Source: Pontibaca methylaminivorans
GTDB taxonomy: Bacteria; Pseudomonadota; Alphaproteobacteria; Rhodobacterales; Rhodobacteraceae
Assembly: GCF_900156525.1 (NCBI RefSeq)
Contig: NZ_FTPS01000001.1
Span: 1,922,001-1,986,000 of the forward strand
DNA: 64,000 nt
Reading direction: 5' to 3'
The position numbers and the translations under genes are program-made. Under the pieces are notes generated by a model that saw nothing but the letters and a program-made list of their open reading frames with translations, ran no database searches and was not told the origin of the DNA. Numbering within the stretch: the first letter of the stretch is position 1; each line of letters opens with the position of its first letter. Positions 9,265 to 16,833 of this stretch are shown one piece after another.

Positions 9265-12200
9265 ATGGGTGATCGACCACGCCTCGGCATGGCGGGCTGG
9301 CTGACCCGCGCCTTCATCGCCTCGCCGCTGACGCCCCTGCTGCTGATCGCCTCGCTCGCCTTCGGGCTGATCGCGCTGATGGCGCTGCCGCGCGAGGAAG
9401 AGCCGCAGATCTCGGTGCCGATGATCGACATTCAGGTGATGGCGCCGGGGCTGAAGGCGCCCGATGCCGTCAAGCTGATCACCGAGCCGCTGGAGCAGAT
9501 CGTCAAGGGCATCGACGGGGTGGAACATGTCTATTCCCGTACGCAGGACGATGGCGTTCTGGTCACGGCGCGCTTCCTGACCGGCACCCCGGCCGATACG
9601 GCGGTGCTGCGCGTCCATGACAGGATCCGCGCCAACATGGACCGCATCCCCGCCGGCATCCCCGAGCCGCTGATCGTCGGGCGCGGCATCGACGATGTGG
9701 CGGTCATATCGCTGACCCTGACCCCGGACCCGCAGGCGGACGGCATCAGCGCCAATGACCTGACCCGCATCGCCCGCGAATTGCAGGCCGAACTGATCAA
9801 GATCGAGGATGTCGGCCTGACCTACCTGGTCGGCGCCAGTGATGAAATCATCCGCATCAGTCCCGATCCGGCGCGGCTCGCGCTTTATGGCGTCACGCTG
9901 CAACAGCTTGCGGGCAAGGTGCAGGGCGCGAACCGCGCCTTTCCGGCCGGCCTTGTCCGTGACCGGGGGCAGCAGATCATGCTGGTCGCCGGCGAAACGC
10001 TGGCCACGCCCGGCGCGATCGGGAACCTTCTGCTGACCACCCGCGACGGCCGCCCCGTCTATTTGCGCGACGTGGCCGATGTGGCGCTGGCGACCGACAC
10101 CGGGGATGCGATGGTGGCGACGGTCCTGCGCGGCCCGGACGGTGAACCGGTCCGCACGCCCGCGGTGACGCTGGCCCTGGCCAAGCGCGCGGGATCCAAT
10201 GCGGTGACGGTCGCGGACACCATCCTGCACCGGGTCGCGGATCTGCAGGGGCGGTTGATCCCCGACGACATCGGCGTGCAGATCACCCGCGATTACGGCG
10301 AGACCGCCAATGAAAAGGCCAATGAACTGCTGTTTCACCTGGGCCTTGCCACGATTTCCATCATCGCGCTGGTCTGGCTGGCGATAGGCCGGCGCGAAGC
10401 GCTGGTTGTCGCGGTGGTGATCCCGGTGACGATCCTGCTGACGCTGTTCGCGTCCTGGATCATGGGCTATACGCTGAACCGGGTCAGCCTGTTTGCGCTG
10501 ATTTTTTCCATCGGCATTCTGGTCGACGACGCCATCGTGGTGATCGAGAACATCGCCCGCCACTGGGCGATGAATGACGGCCGCCCCCGCCAGCAGGCCG
10601 CGATCGAGGCCGTGGCCGAGGTCGGCAACCCCACCATCGTCGCCACGCTGACCGTGGTGGCGGCCCTGCTGCCCATGCTGTTCGTCTCGGGCATGATGGG
10701 GCCTTACATGAGCCCGATCCCCGCCAATGCCTCGGCCGCGATGATATTCTCGTTCTTCGTCGCGGTCATGGTCACGCCCTGGCTGATGATGAAGATCGCC
10801 GGACGCGCGCCGATGGCCGGGCACGGCGAGGCCGCGCATGGCGGCGGGCGGCTCGGGCGCGCCTATGCCGCGGCCGCCCGCCCGCTGCTGGCCAGCAAGG
10901 CGCGCGGCTGGCTGTTCCTGGCCGTCGTGCTGGTGCTGACCGGCGGTTCACTGTCGCTGTTCTATGTCAAGGCGGTGACGGTCAAGCTGCTGCCCTTCGA
11001 CAACAAGTCGGAACTCGCGGTGATGATCGACCTGCCCGAAGGCGCATCCGCCGAGGACACCGACGCCGTGGCGCAGGAGATCGCGCGCATCCTGCTGGAC
11101 ATGGACGAGGTGCAGTCGGTCCAGACCCATGCCGGCACCGCCGCACCCTTCGATTTCAACGGTCTCGTGCGCCACAGTTTCCATCGCAACCAGCCGCAAC
11201 TGGGCGATGTGGCGGTGAACCTGCGCCCCAAATCCGACCGCGACCGGCCAAGCCACGAAATCGCGCTCGACATGCGCGAGCGTCTGAATGATGCCGCCCT
11301 GCCCGGGGGCACCGTGCTGAAGGTGGTCGAGCCGCCGCCCGGCCCGCCGGTCATGGCTACGCTGCTGGCCGAGATCTACGGCCCCGACGCCGAGACCCGC
11401 CGCGCGGTCGCGGCCCGGGTCGAGGATGCCTTCCGCTCGGTCCCCTTCATCGTCGATATCGACAATTCCTGGGGCATGGCACCGCGCAAGCTGCGCGCGG
11501 TGGTCTCGACCGATGACCTTGAGTTCTTCCATGTCGAGGAAGGCGATGTGCTCGATACGATCGGCCTGCTGAACACGGGCACGCTGGTCGGCTATTCCCA
11601 TCGCGGCGAGGGCCGCCCGCCGATCCCGATCCGCATCGAGCGCCCGAGATCCGCCCGCGTCATGGATGAAACCTTCCTGACCACGCCCATCCCCGCCAAT
11701 GTGCTGCCCGGCGATCGCGGCGTGGTGGAACTCGGCGACGTGGTGGAGGTGGTCGAGGAGCGCGCCTCGCTGCCGATCTTTCGCCGCAACGGCCGCGCGG
11801 CGGAAATGGTGACTGCGGAACTCGCCGGCGATTTTGAGGCGCCGCTTTACGGCATGCTGGCGGTGCAGGATGCGCTTGATGCACAGGACTGGACCGGCCT
11901 GCCGAAACCCGTGATCCGCCTGCACGGCCAGCCCGGCGACGAGGCCACCCCGACCCTGCTCTGGGACGGGGAATGGGAGGTCACCTGGGTCACCTTCCGC
12001 GACATGGGCGCGGCTTTCATGGTGGCGCTGCTCGGCATCTATATCCTGGTCGTGGCGCAGTTCCGGTCGTTCAGGCTGCCGCTGGTGGTGCTGACCCCGG
12101 TGCCGCTGACCTTCATCGGCATCATGATCGGGCATTGGCTGTTCGGCGCGCCGTTCTCGGCCACCTCGATGATCGGCTTCATCGCCCTGGCGGGGATCAT

Positions 12201-12465
12201 CGTGCGCAACTCGATCCTGCTGGTGGATTTCATCCGCCACACCCCGCGCGGGGATCGCCCGCTGACCGAGGTCTTGATCGAGGCCGGCGCCATCCGCTTC
12301 AAACCGATCCTGCTGACCGGGATCGCGGCGATGATCGGCGCGGGCGTGATCCTCGCCGACCCGATCTTTCAGGGACTGGCGATCTCGCTCCTGTTCGGGG
12401 TGGCGAGTTCGACCCTGCTGACCGTCCTGGTCATTCCGGTGATTTATCGGGTGCTGCGCGGCTGA
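9265..12465 (+). CDS. RND superfamily efflux pump permease
   Basis: A protein of 1066 aa with the two-fold repeat of RND pumps: 12 membrane segments and two large periplasmic loops. The first segment is preceded by a short cytoplasmic stretch and followed by LPREEEPQISVPMIDIQV, a typical start of the porter domain. The TM4 region GILVDDAIVVIENIARH holds the paired aspartates of proton-driven RND pumps. Similar inner-membrane genes are grouped as HAE1-like. The substrate is unknown. The operon with DUF2892 and the upstream SqrR-like palindrome suggests induction by sulfide or persulfide. The stop codon is followed by a 259-bp gap before terC. Confidence 0.92.
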   Translation: MGDRPRLGMAGWLTRAFIASPLTPLLLIASLAFGLIALMALPREEEPQISVPMIDIQVMAPGLKAPDAVKLITEPLEQIVKGIDGVEHVYSRTQDDGVLVTARFLTGTPADTAVLRVHDRIRANMDRIPAGIPEPLIVGRGIDDVAVISLTLTPDPQADGISANDLTRIARELQAELIKIEDVGLTYLVGASDEIIRISPDPARLALYGVTLQQLAGKVQGANRAFPAGLVRDRGQQIMLVAGETLATPGAIGNLLLTTRDGRPVYLRDVADVALATDTGDAMVATVLRGPDGEPVRTPAVTLALAKRAGSNAVTVADTILHRVADLQGRLIPDDIGVQITRDYGETANEKANELLFHLGLATISIIALVWLAIGRREALVVAVVIPVTILLTLFASWIMGYTLNRVSLFALIFSIGILVDDAIVVIENIARHWAMNDGRPRQQAAIEAVAEVGNPTIVATLTVVAALLPMLFVSGMMGPYMSPIPANASAAMIFSFFVAVMVTPWLMMKIAGRAPMAGHGEAAHGGGRLGRAYAAAARPLLASKARGWLFLAVVLVLTGGSLSLFYVKAVTVKLLPFDNKSELAVMIDLPEGASAEDTDAVAQEIARILLDMDEVQSVQTHAGTAAPFDFNGLVRHSFHRNQPQLGDVAVNLRPKSDRDRPSHEIALDMRERLNDAALPGGTVLKVVEPPPGPPVMATLLAEIYGPDAETRRAVAARVEDAFRSVPFIVDIDNSWGMAPRKLRAVVSTDDLEFFHVEEGDVLDTIGLLNTGTLVGYSHRGEGRPPIPIRIERPRSARVMDETFLTTPIPANVLPGDRGVVELGDVVEVVEERASLPIFRRNGRAAEMVTAELAGDFEAPLYGMLAVQDALDAQDWTGLPKPVIRLHGQPGDEATPTLLWDGEWEVTWVTFRDMGAAFMVALLGIYILVVAQFRSFRLPLVVLTPVPLTFIGIMIGHWLFGAPFSATSMIGFIALAGIIVRNSILLVDFIRHTPRGDRPLTEVLIEAGAIRFKPILLTGIAAMIGAGVILADPIFQGLAISLLFGVASSTLLTVLVIPVIYRVLRG

Positions 12466-12642
12466 GGAGGCCCGGGCCGTGGGGTTGCGACGGGCGTGCC
12501 GGGCGGGGCGTCCAAAAACGGATCCGGGCGATAGCGGTAAACTAATCGTGATCTCGGTTGAAACCGGCGGATGACGACTGAAATTCCCGGGTATGGGCCG
12601 GGCCCCTCTGGCGACCGAGACAGGTCGTGATGTCGGACCGAA

Positions 12643-12658
12643 ATCGAGCATGCTCGAT
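12643..12658. promoter_or_regulatory. Perfect 16-bp palindrome upstream of terC
   Basis: ATCGAGCATGCTCGAT is a perfect palindrome 66 bp before the TerC start. It could be a regulator site. I found no second copy and no matching local regulator. The rest of the 12466-12724 gap shows no gene or riboswitch that I recognise. Confidence 0.3.
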
Positions 12659-12724
12659 GCTGGTTCTGATCAGAGGGCCTGCTGTGAGTCGTGCTCCGGA
12701 TACAGGAGACGGCGAGTGGCTTTC

Positions 12725-13711
12725 ATGACGATCCTCTGGCTGGGAAAACCGCTCTGGATGTGGCTGGTTTTCATGGTTGTCGTCGGTCTGCTGCTGGCAC
12801 TGGATCTGGGGGTGCTGCACCGCAAGCACCGCGTGGTCGGCGTTCGCGAAAGCCTGCTGCTGTCGGCCGGCTATATCGCCATGGGGCTGCTGTTCGGCGT
12901 CGTCGTCTGGTGGCAGCTCGGGGCGGATGCGGCGATGCGATACGTCACGGGCTTCGTGGTCGAGAAAAGCCTCGCGCTCGACAATATCTTCGTCATCGCC
13001 CTGATCTTCGGCTTTTTCGCCGTTCCGCGCCAGTATCAGCACCGCGTGCTGTTCTGGGGCATTCTCGGCGCCATCGTGATGCGGGGACTCATGATCGGCG
13101 GCGGCGCGGTGCTGGTCGCAAGGTTTGACTGGATACTCTATGTGTTCGCCGCTTTCCTGGTCCTGTCAGGAATCCGGATGCTGCTGGTCCGGGGCGAACC
13201 TGCCGACCTGTCGAAAAACCCGCTCCTGCGCTTCATGCGCAACCGGTTCCGCATCACCGAGGAGCCGCATGGCGAGCATTTCCTGGTCAAGCTGCCGGAT
13301 CCCCGGACCGGGCGGATGGTGCGCTACATGACGCCGCTGTTCCTTGCGCTGGTCTCGGTCGAAGTGGCGGACGTGATCTTTGCGGTGGATTCGATCCCCG
13401 CGATCTTTGCGATCACCAGCGACCCCTATCTGATCTATACCTCGAACATTTTCGCGATTCTGGGCCTGCGGGCGCTGTATTTCGCGCTGGCGGCGGTGAT
13501 GCACCGTTTCGCCTATCTCAAACATGCGCTCGCCGTGCTGCTGATCTTTATCGGAGGCAAGGTCTTCCTCACCGATTTCCTGGGCATCGTGCATATCCCC
13601 GAAATCTGGTCGCTCGCCATCACCTTCGCCATCCTGCTGACCGGGATTCTCTGGTCACTATGGCGCAGCCGTTTTTCCCGTCCGCATCAGCCAAAGAAAG
13701 GATCTACCTGA
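12725..13711 (+). CDS. TerC/Alx family integral membrane protein
   Basis: A protein of 328 aa with about nine membrane segments. It has the two family signatures with acidic residues in membrane helices: EKSLALDNIFVIALIF and SVEVADVIFAVDSIPAIFAIT. TerC/Alx proteins are linked to manganese export and to metallation of secreted proteins, and in some bacteria to tellurite resistance. I chose ATG 12725 because the first membrane segment starts directly after MTILWLGKPLW; upstream residues are polar and cysteine-rich. The stop overlaps the next start (TGATG), so the zinc-ribbon gene is co-translated. Confidence 0.92.
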   Translation: MTILWLGKPLWMWLVFMVVVGLLLALDLGVLHRKHRVVGVRESLLLSAGYIAMGLLFGVVVWWQLGADAAMRYVTGFVVEKSLALDNIFVIALIFGFFAVPRQYQHRVLFWGILGAIVMRGLMIGGGAVLVARFDWILYVFAAFLVLSGIRMLLVRGEPADLSKNPLLRFMRNRFRITEEPHGEHFLVKLPDPRTGRMVRYMTPLFLALVSVEVADVIFAVDSIPAIFAITSDPYLIYTSNIFAILGLRALYFALAAVMHRFAYLKHALAVLLIFIGGKVFLTDFLGIVHIPEIWSLAITFAILLTGILWSLWRSRFSRPHQPKKGST

Positions 13712-14004
13712 TGCCATTGCTGCTTTGTCCCAACGACAACTCCACCATGCAGACCGTGCAGCGGTCCGGGGTCGAGTTCGATATCTGCCCGACCTGCCGC
13801 GGTGTCTGGCTCGACCGCGGGGAGCTGGAAAAGCTGCTCGATGCCGCCAACCAGGAGGCTCACCGCGGGCAGACCTCCACGACCCATTACCAGTCGCCCC
13901 CGACGTCGCATTACGCGCAACGAAGCGAGCGGCGCGACTGGGATGACGATGATAACCGTTATCGCAAGCGGCGGCGCCCCAGTATCTTCGATATCTTCGA
14001 CTGA
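13711..14004 (+). CDS. TFIIB-type zinc-ribbon domain protein
   Basis: A protein of 97 aa. The N-terminal 45 residues form a zf-TFIIB domain: MPLLLCPNDN, then FDICPTCRGVWLDRGELEKLL. The usual first CxxC is CPND here, so one zinc ligand is Asp or the site is altered; the second pair CPTC is intact. The C-terminal half is polar and low-complexity, with an acidic run, a basic run RYRKRRRPS and the ending IFDIFD. The start overlaps the terC stop by one base. The function is unknown. Its coupling with TerC suggests a metal-related partner, which is inference. Confidence 0.85.
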   Translation: MPLLLCPNDNSTMQTVQRSGVEFDICPTCRGVWLDRGELEKLLDAANQEAHRGQTSTTHYQSPPTSHYAQRSERRDWDDDDNRYRKRRRPSIFDIFD

Positions 14005-14019
14005 TTTTCAGCGCTCGAA

Positions 14020-14064
14020 GGGATTGCCGGCGGTCTTTTCGCCCCGGCAATCCCGCGGGTTTTC
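14020..14064 (+). terminator. Rho-independent terminator after the terC operon
   Basis: GGGATTGCCGG (14020-14030) pairs perfectly with CCGGCAATCCC (14044-14054) over 11 bp with a 13-nt loop. It is followed by a short GC step and TTTT at about 14060. It lies 16 bp after the zinc-ribbon stop codon. Confidence 0.7.
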
Positions 14065-14156
14065 CGACACGGATAGTCCGTTTCGACGGACTGCGCCTTG
14101 AGCGGCCACCGGGCCGGGGAGGAGCGTCACGCGCGCCGCCTCGCGCGATGGCGGGA

Positions 14157-14555
14157 TCAGTTCGAAAGCACCTCGATCAGGTTCAGGATCGCCAGGATCT
14201 TCCGGGTATCGCGGTCAACGCGATAGATCCGGTTTTCGTCGCGGTAATATTGCCAGCCCTGACGGCGATCGAGATCATACCGCTGCGGATCCCGGATGAC
14301 GGCATAATCGCCGATGCGGAGGATCTCTCCGATGCGGTTGCCGTAGCGTTGCTCGTGCTGTCTTGCCTGTCCCGGCGGAACGCATGGCGGGTTCTTCTTG
14401 GCAAGACCGGGCGGGCAATGCGCAACGCGATGACGATCATTCGCCCCGCGGTGACTTTCGCTGTGATGCTTGCCGTGCCCGGGATCGGCATGGACCGCCG
14501 TGACCGGCGAAAGGGCGAATGCAATGGCGACGGTCAGTCGGACGATGCGGGTCAT
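14157..14555 (-). CDS. Small secreted protein of unknown function (possibly RcnB-like)
   Basis: A protein of 132 aa from ATG 14555, which has GGGAGCAGG upstream. It has a clear signal peptide (MTRIVRLTVAIAFALSPVTAVHA), so it is periplasmic. The mature N-terminus is rich in histidine (PGHGKHHSESHRG) and has the small cysteine loop HCPPGLAKKNPPCVPPGQ. The C-terminus, RIGDYAVIRDPQRYDL followed by YYRDENRIYRVDRDTRKIL, resembles the repeat found in periplasmic RcnB-like proteins. Metal binding is possible from the histidines but not shown. It stands alone between the terC operon and the peroxiredoxin gene. Confidence 0.75.
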   Translation of the reverse strand: MTRIVRLTVAIAFALSPVTAVHADPGHGKHHSESHRGANDRHRVAHCPPGLAKKNPPCVPPGQARQHEQRYGNRIGEILRIGDYAVIRDPQRYDLDRRQGWQYYRDENRIYRVDRDTRKILAILNLIEVLSN

Positions 14556-14677
14556 GATCCTGCTCCCTGAGGTTTCCCCAAATATAGACCTGATCGCGCC
14601 GCATGGCACGGGGGACGGTGGTGCCGCGCCCCGCATATGAAAACCAGAGTTCCGACCGGATGCCGGGGCGGCCGGAT

Positions 14678-15241
14678 TCATGGATTGTCCTGCAGCCATT
14701 CAATCACCCGGTCGGCATTCCGGTCCGGCGGAAACACCGGATAGAAGACATGCTCGATGCGGCCGTCCTTCGCCACGATCGTCATGCGCTTCAACAGCCT
14801 TTGGCCGTGAACCGTGAGGGTCGGCAGCTTAAGCGCCCCTGCCAGCGCAAAGCCCTCGTCCGACAGGAGCGGGAACGGCAGGTGGAGACGGTCGGCGGCT
14901 TCCTTCTGGTAGGCGGTGCCCTGCACCGAGAGGCCGAACAGATGCCTGACGCCAAGGTCGCGAAGCGTGGCGAAATGATCGCGGAAGGCGCAGGACTGCA
15001 GGGTGCAGCCGCGCGCCCCCGGGATGGTATCCCAGCCGTCCGGCGCCGGAATGTCGGGGCGCCCGGTCATCGGATAGATATAGATGACGCTGCGCCCCGG
15101 GAGCTTCGAAAGGTCCACCACGCTTCCGTCCGTGCCGGCAAGCCGGACAGAAGGAAGCGTCATGCCCGGCAGATGCGCGGCCAGACCGTCCTCGACCGGT
15201 ACAGGAATCCGGGACCAGTCCACTCCCGCCGGGTTCTCCAT
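14678..15241 (-). CDS. Peroxiredoxin (AhpC/TSA-redoxin family)
   Basis: A protein of 187 aa with the redoxin fold. The region SVIYIYPMTGRPD leads to GCTLQSCAFRDHF, with C79 and C84 in the C-x4-C arrangement of BCP-like peroxiredoxins; C79 would be the peroxidatic residue. The region between the strand and the Cys motif is longer than in standard BCP and holds DIPAPDGWDTIPGA. Such enzymes reduce hydroperoxides at the expense of thioredoxin. The ATG 15241 is preceded by GGAGG. In-frame sequence upstream is proline- and glycine-rich and has no family character. Confidence 0.85.
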   Translation of the reverse strand: MENPAGVDWSRIPVPVEDGLAAHLPGMTLPSVRLAGTDGSVVDLSKLPGRSVIYIYPMTGRPDIPAPDGWDTIPGARGCTLQSCAFRDHFATLRDLGVRHLFGLSVQGTAYQKEAADRLHLPFPLLSDEGFALAGALKLPTLTVHGQRLLKRMTIVAKDGRIEHVFYPVFPPDRNADRVIEWLQDNP

Positions 15242-15552
15242 TGCGCCGCCTCCTGTCCTGCGGGCAGGAATGCCCGGTTGCGGTCCTCGCCGCAAGCCTT
15301 CGGATTGCGGGCCCGGACCGCCGCCGGATAGCCCGCCCGGTGGTGGCAGCAGGCGCGGGAAATCTCGACCACCTGATGACGGCGAGCGGGCCATTCAGCG
15401 CGTCATTTGCCGGCGCCGGTCATTTGCGCCCTCGCCGGCCCGATCCGCCGGGGCAGGGGTTCGGTGGCATCGATGGCTCCGGACGGGCGACCGCCCGCGT
15501 CCATATACAGGTGTCCATATACCTGAAACGACCGCGTCCGGGCATGACCCGG
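15242..15552. other. Non-coding gap with a short direct repeat
   Basis: 311 bp upstream of the peroxiredoxin gene and downstream of the DUF421 gene. I see no gene in it. GTCCATATAC occurs twice (15499-15508 and 15513-15522) and the second copy sits in an imperfect dyad CAGGT...ACCTG. The repeat is about 260 bp before the peroxiredoxin start, so its role is unclear. Confidence 0.5.
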
Positions 15553-16020
15553 TCACTCCTCGTCCTTCTTGAGCACGCTCAGGCGGCCGTCGCCCTCCAC
15601 ATAAGAGGATTTCACCTTGGAGATGTCATCAATGCCGTGAATGCGCAGGTGACTCATCAGTTCTTCGGGTGTCAGCAGCTCTTTTTTCATGTTGCGCGGT
15701 ATCGTCTCGCCGTCCTTGATGATCTGCAGCGGGGCATGGGCCGTCATGCGCTCGAACCAGGGAAACCGGAGCACCAGCCGATTGCTGAAGTGATTGAGTA
15801 TCAGCAACGTCACGATCACCACCACCCCGTCGGACAGGGAACTGTAATCACCGAGCGAGTGCGACGCCGCCTCGGTGATCAGGAGCAGGAACACGAGGTC
15901 GACAGGCGCCAGTTCCCCGCCCGTCCGCCGCGGGAGCAGCCGGAAAAGCACCATGAACAGGATGAACAGGAACGCGCCACGCGCGACGAGTTCAAAGAAC
16001 GGTGTTTCAAGCTCGAACAT
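15553..16020 (-). CDS. DUF421/YetF family membrane protein
   Basis: A protein of 155 aa. Three membrane segments fill the first 85 residues (LFILFMVLFRLL, LVFLLLITEAASHSL, VVVIVTLLILNHFSNRL). The YetF domain follows: FPWFERM, then PLQIIKDGETIPRNMKKELLTPEELMSHLRIHGIDDISKVKSSYVEGDGRLSVL. The end KKDEE is charged. The family function is unknown; members appear in sporulation and stress contexts. It is the last host gene to the left of the integrated element. Confidence 0.88.
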   Translation of the reverse strand: MFELETPFFELVARGAFLFILFMVLFRLLPRRTGGELAPVDLVFLLLITEAASHSLGDYSSLSDGVVVIVTLLILNHFSNRLVLRFPWFERMTAHAPLQIIKDGETIPRNMKKELLTPEELMSHLRIHGIDDISKVKSSYVEGDGRLSVLKKDEE

Positions 16021-16225
16021 GGCAGGTGCCTTCCGGTGATGCCTATGCTCAAACCGAACCGGCCCCCGACGGTTCCCCCGGCCGCCCTCTGCCTGCGCCG
16101 GCGGTGTCGTCGCGTCACAACACGGGCGCAACCAGCCGGATCCGGGTGCAGGTTTCCCCGGATGGTCCCGGCGCGGGGCACGCGATGGGCCAATGCGTTG
16201 AAATAGCGTCTGAACACGTCGTGCG
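16021..16225. other. Host intergenic DNA between the DUF421 gene and attL
   Basis: 205 bp that should contain the promoter of the minus-strand DUF421 gene. No coding frame of family character and no clear site was seen. Before insertion of the element this DNA would have followed directly the 3' end of the CAT tRNA. Confidence 0.5.
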
Positions 16226-16240
16226 TGGTAGGCCCGGAGG
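16226..16240. repeat. attL: direct repeat of the tRNA 3' end
   Basis: TGGTAGGCCCGGAGG is identical to the last 15 bases of the tRNA gene at 26416-26430 (complement CCTCCGGGCCTACCA). This is the distal attachment site left after integration. GGTAGG within it can pair with CCTACC at 16245-16250. Confidence 0.88.
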
Positions 16241-16348
16241 TGGCCCTACCTGCTCGAAAAAACAACAGCTTGGGCAGTCCAACACGGGATTCGACCCTCA
16301 TTGAGAATGCAGGGGAATTTCCGCGAGTGTCCAACCGGGGCAAGCTGG

Positions 16349-16387
16349 AAAAAGAAAACCCCGGCGCGCTGGCGGGCGCAACCGGGG
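16349..16387 (-). terminator. Minus-strand terminator at the left end of the element
   Basis: On the minus strand CCCCGG (16387-16382) and CCGGGG (16364-16359) form a stem with a 17-nt loop that can fold further. It is followed by TTTTCTTTTT (16358-16349). It would stop antisense transcription leaving the element toward the host DUF421 gene. No minus-strand gene of the element is close by. Confidence 0.5.
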
Positions 16388-16404
16388 CTGAACATTCGAG
16401 CGAT

Positions 16405-16435
16405 GCGTATAGTTGCTCTAGGAGCGAGTATACGC
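16405..16435. promoter_or_regulatory. 31-nt inverted repeat, probable operator at the left end
   Basis: GCGTATAGTTGCTC (16405-16418) and GAGCGAGTATACGC (16422-16435) pair at 12 of 14 positions around the 3-nt spacer TAG. It lies 29 bp before the chosen start of the first element gene. Its size fits a dimeric repressor or an RNA hairpin. Confidence 0.5.
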
Positions 16436-16464
16436 CGGCCACGGGCGGAAGCGCAACCGACCAT

Positions 16465-16833
16465 GTGCAGCCCGGTCATCGACGTGCGCTTCATGTGCTC
16501 GGACTCGCGCTCGCGCTCGGCGATGCCGACGCATGGGCAGCCTTCGGAGCACTCGCGGCCCGCCACCTGACGGAAACCGAGCGCGCGGGACTTGCTTTTG
16601 CGGCGCTGGCCCGTCTTGCGCCGAAGCAGGCCGAACGGGTTGCTGCGGCGGCTCTGGATGCCGCTGGTGCCCCTCTGCCGGCTTTCCTTGGCGACATGGC
16701 CGAGGCGCGCCTCTGGGCGTCTCTGGCGAGCCGCACGGAGCGAAAAGCATTCGCGCTCGCCGCCTTTGAAAGCTTGGACGAGACCGACCGCGCCTCTTTC
16801 CTGCAACACGTCAGCCCGAGGGCGGCAGCATGA
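16465..16833 (+). CDS. Conserved small protein of the element, function unknown
   Basis: About 122 aa if started at GTG 16465. The frame is open further upstream through attL, but that part has no protein-like composition. No ATG precedes the conserved part, and the ribosome site is weak, so the start is uncertain. The protein is alanine-rich and helical, for example LGLALALGDADAWAAFGALAARHLTETE and LPAFLGDMAEARLWASLASRTERKAF. I recall similar proteins upstream of ATPase genes in rhodobacterial prophages but know no function. The stop overlaps the next start (ATGA), so the two genes are co-translated. Confidence 0.65.
   Translation: MQPGHRRALHVLGLALALGDADAWAAFGALAARHLTETERAGLAFAALARLAPKQAERVAAAALDAAGAPLPAFLGDMAEARLWASLASRTERKAFALAAFESLDETDRASFLQHVSPRAAA

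Noticed and set aside
9172-10839. Open frame of 555 codons opposite the RND pump gene
   Set aside because: Low-complexity Arg/Asp/Gln/His composition and complete overlap with a clear RND gene; chance open frame.
12466-12724. yybP-ykoY manganese riboswitch before terC
   Set aside because: The conserved core bases and multi-helix layout could not be found.
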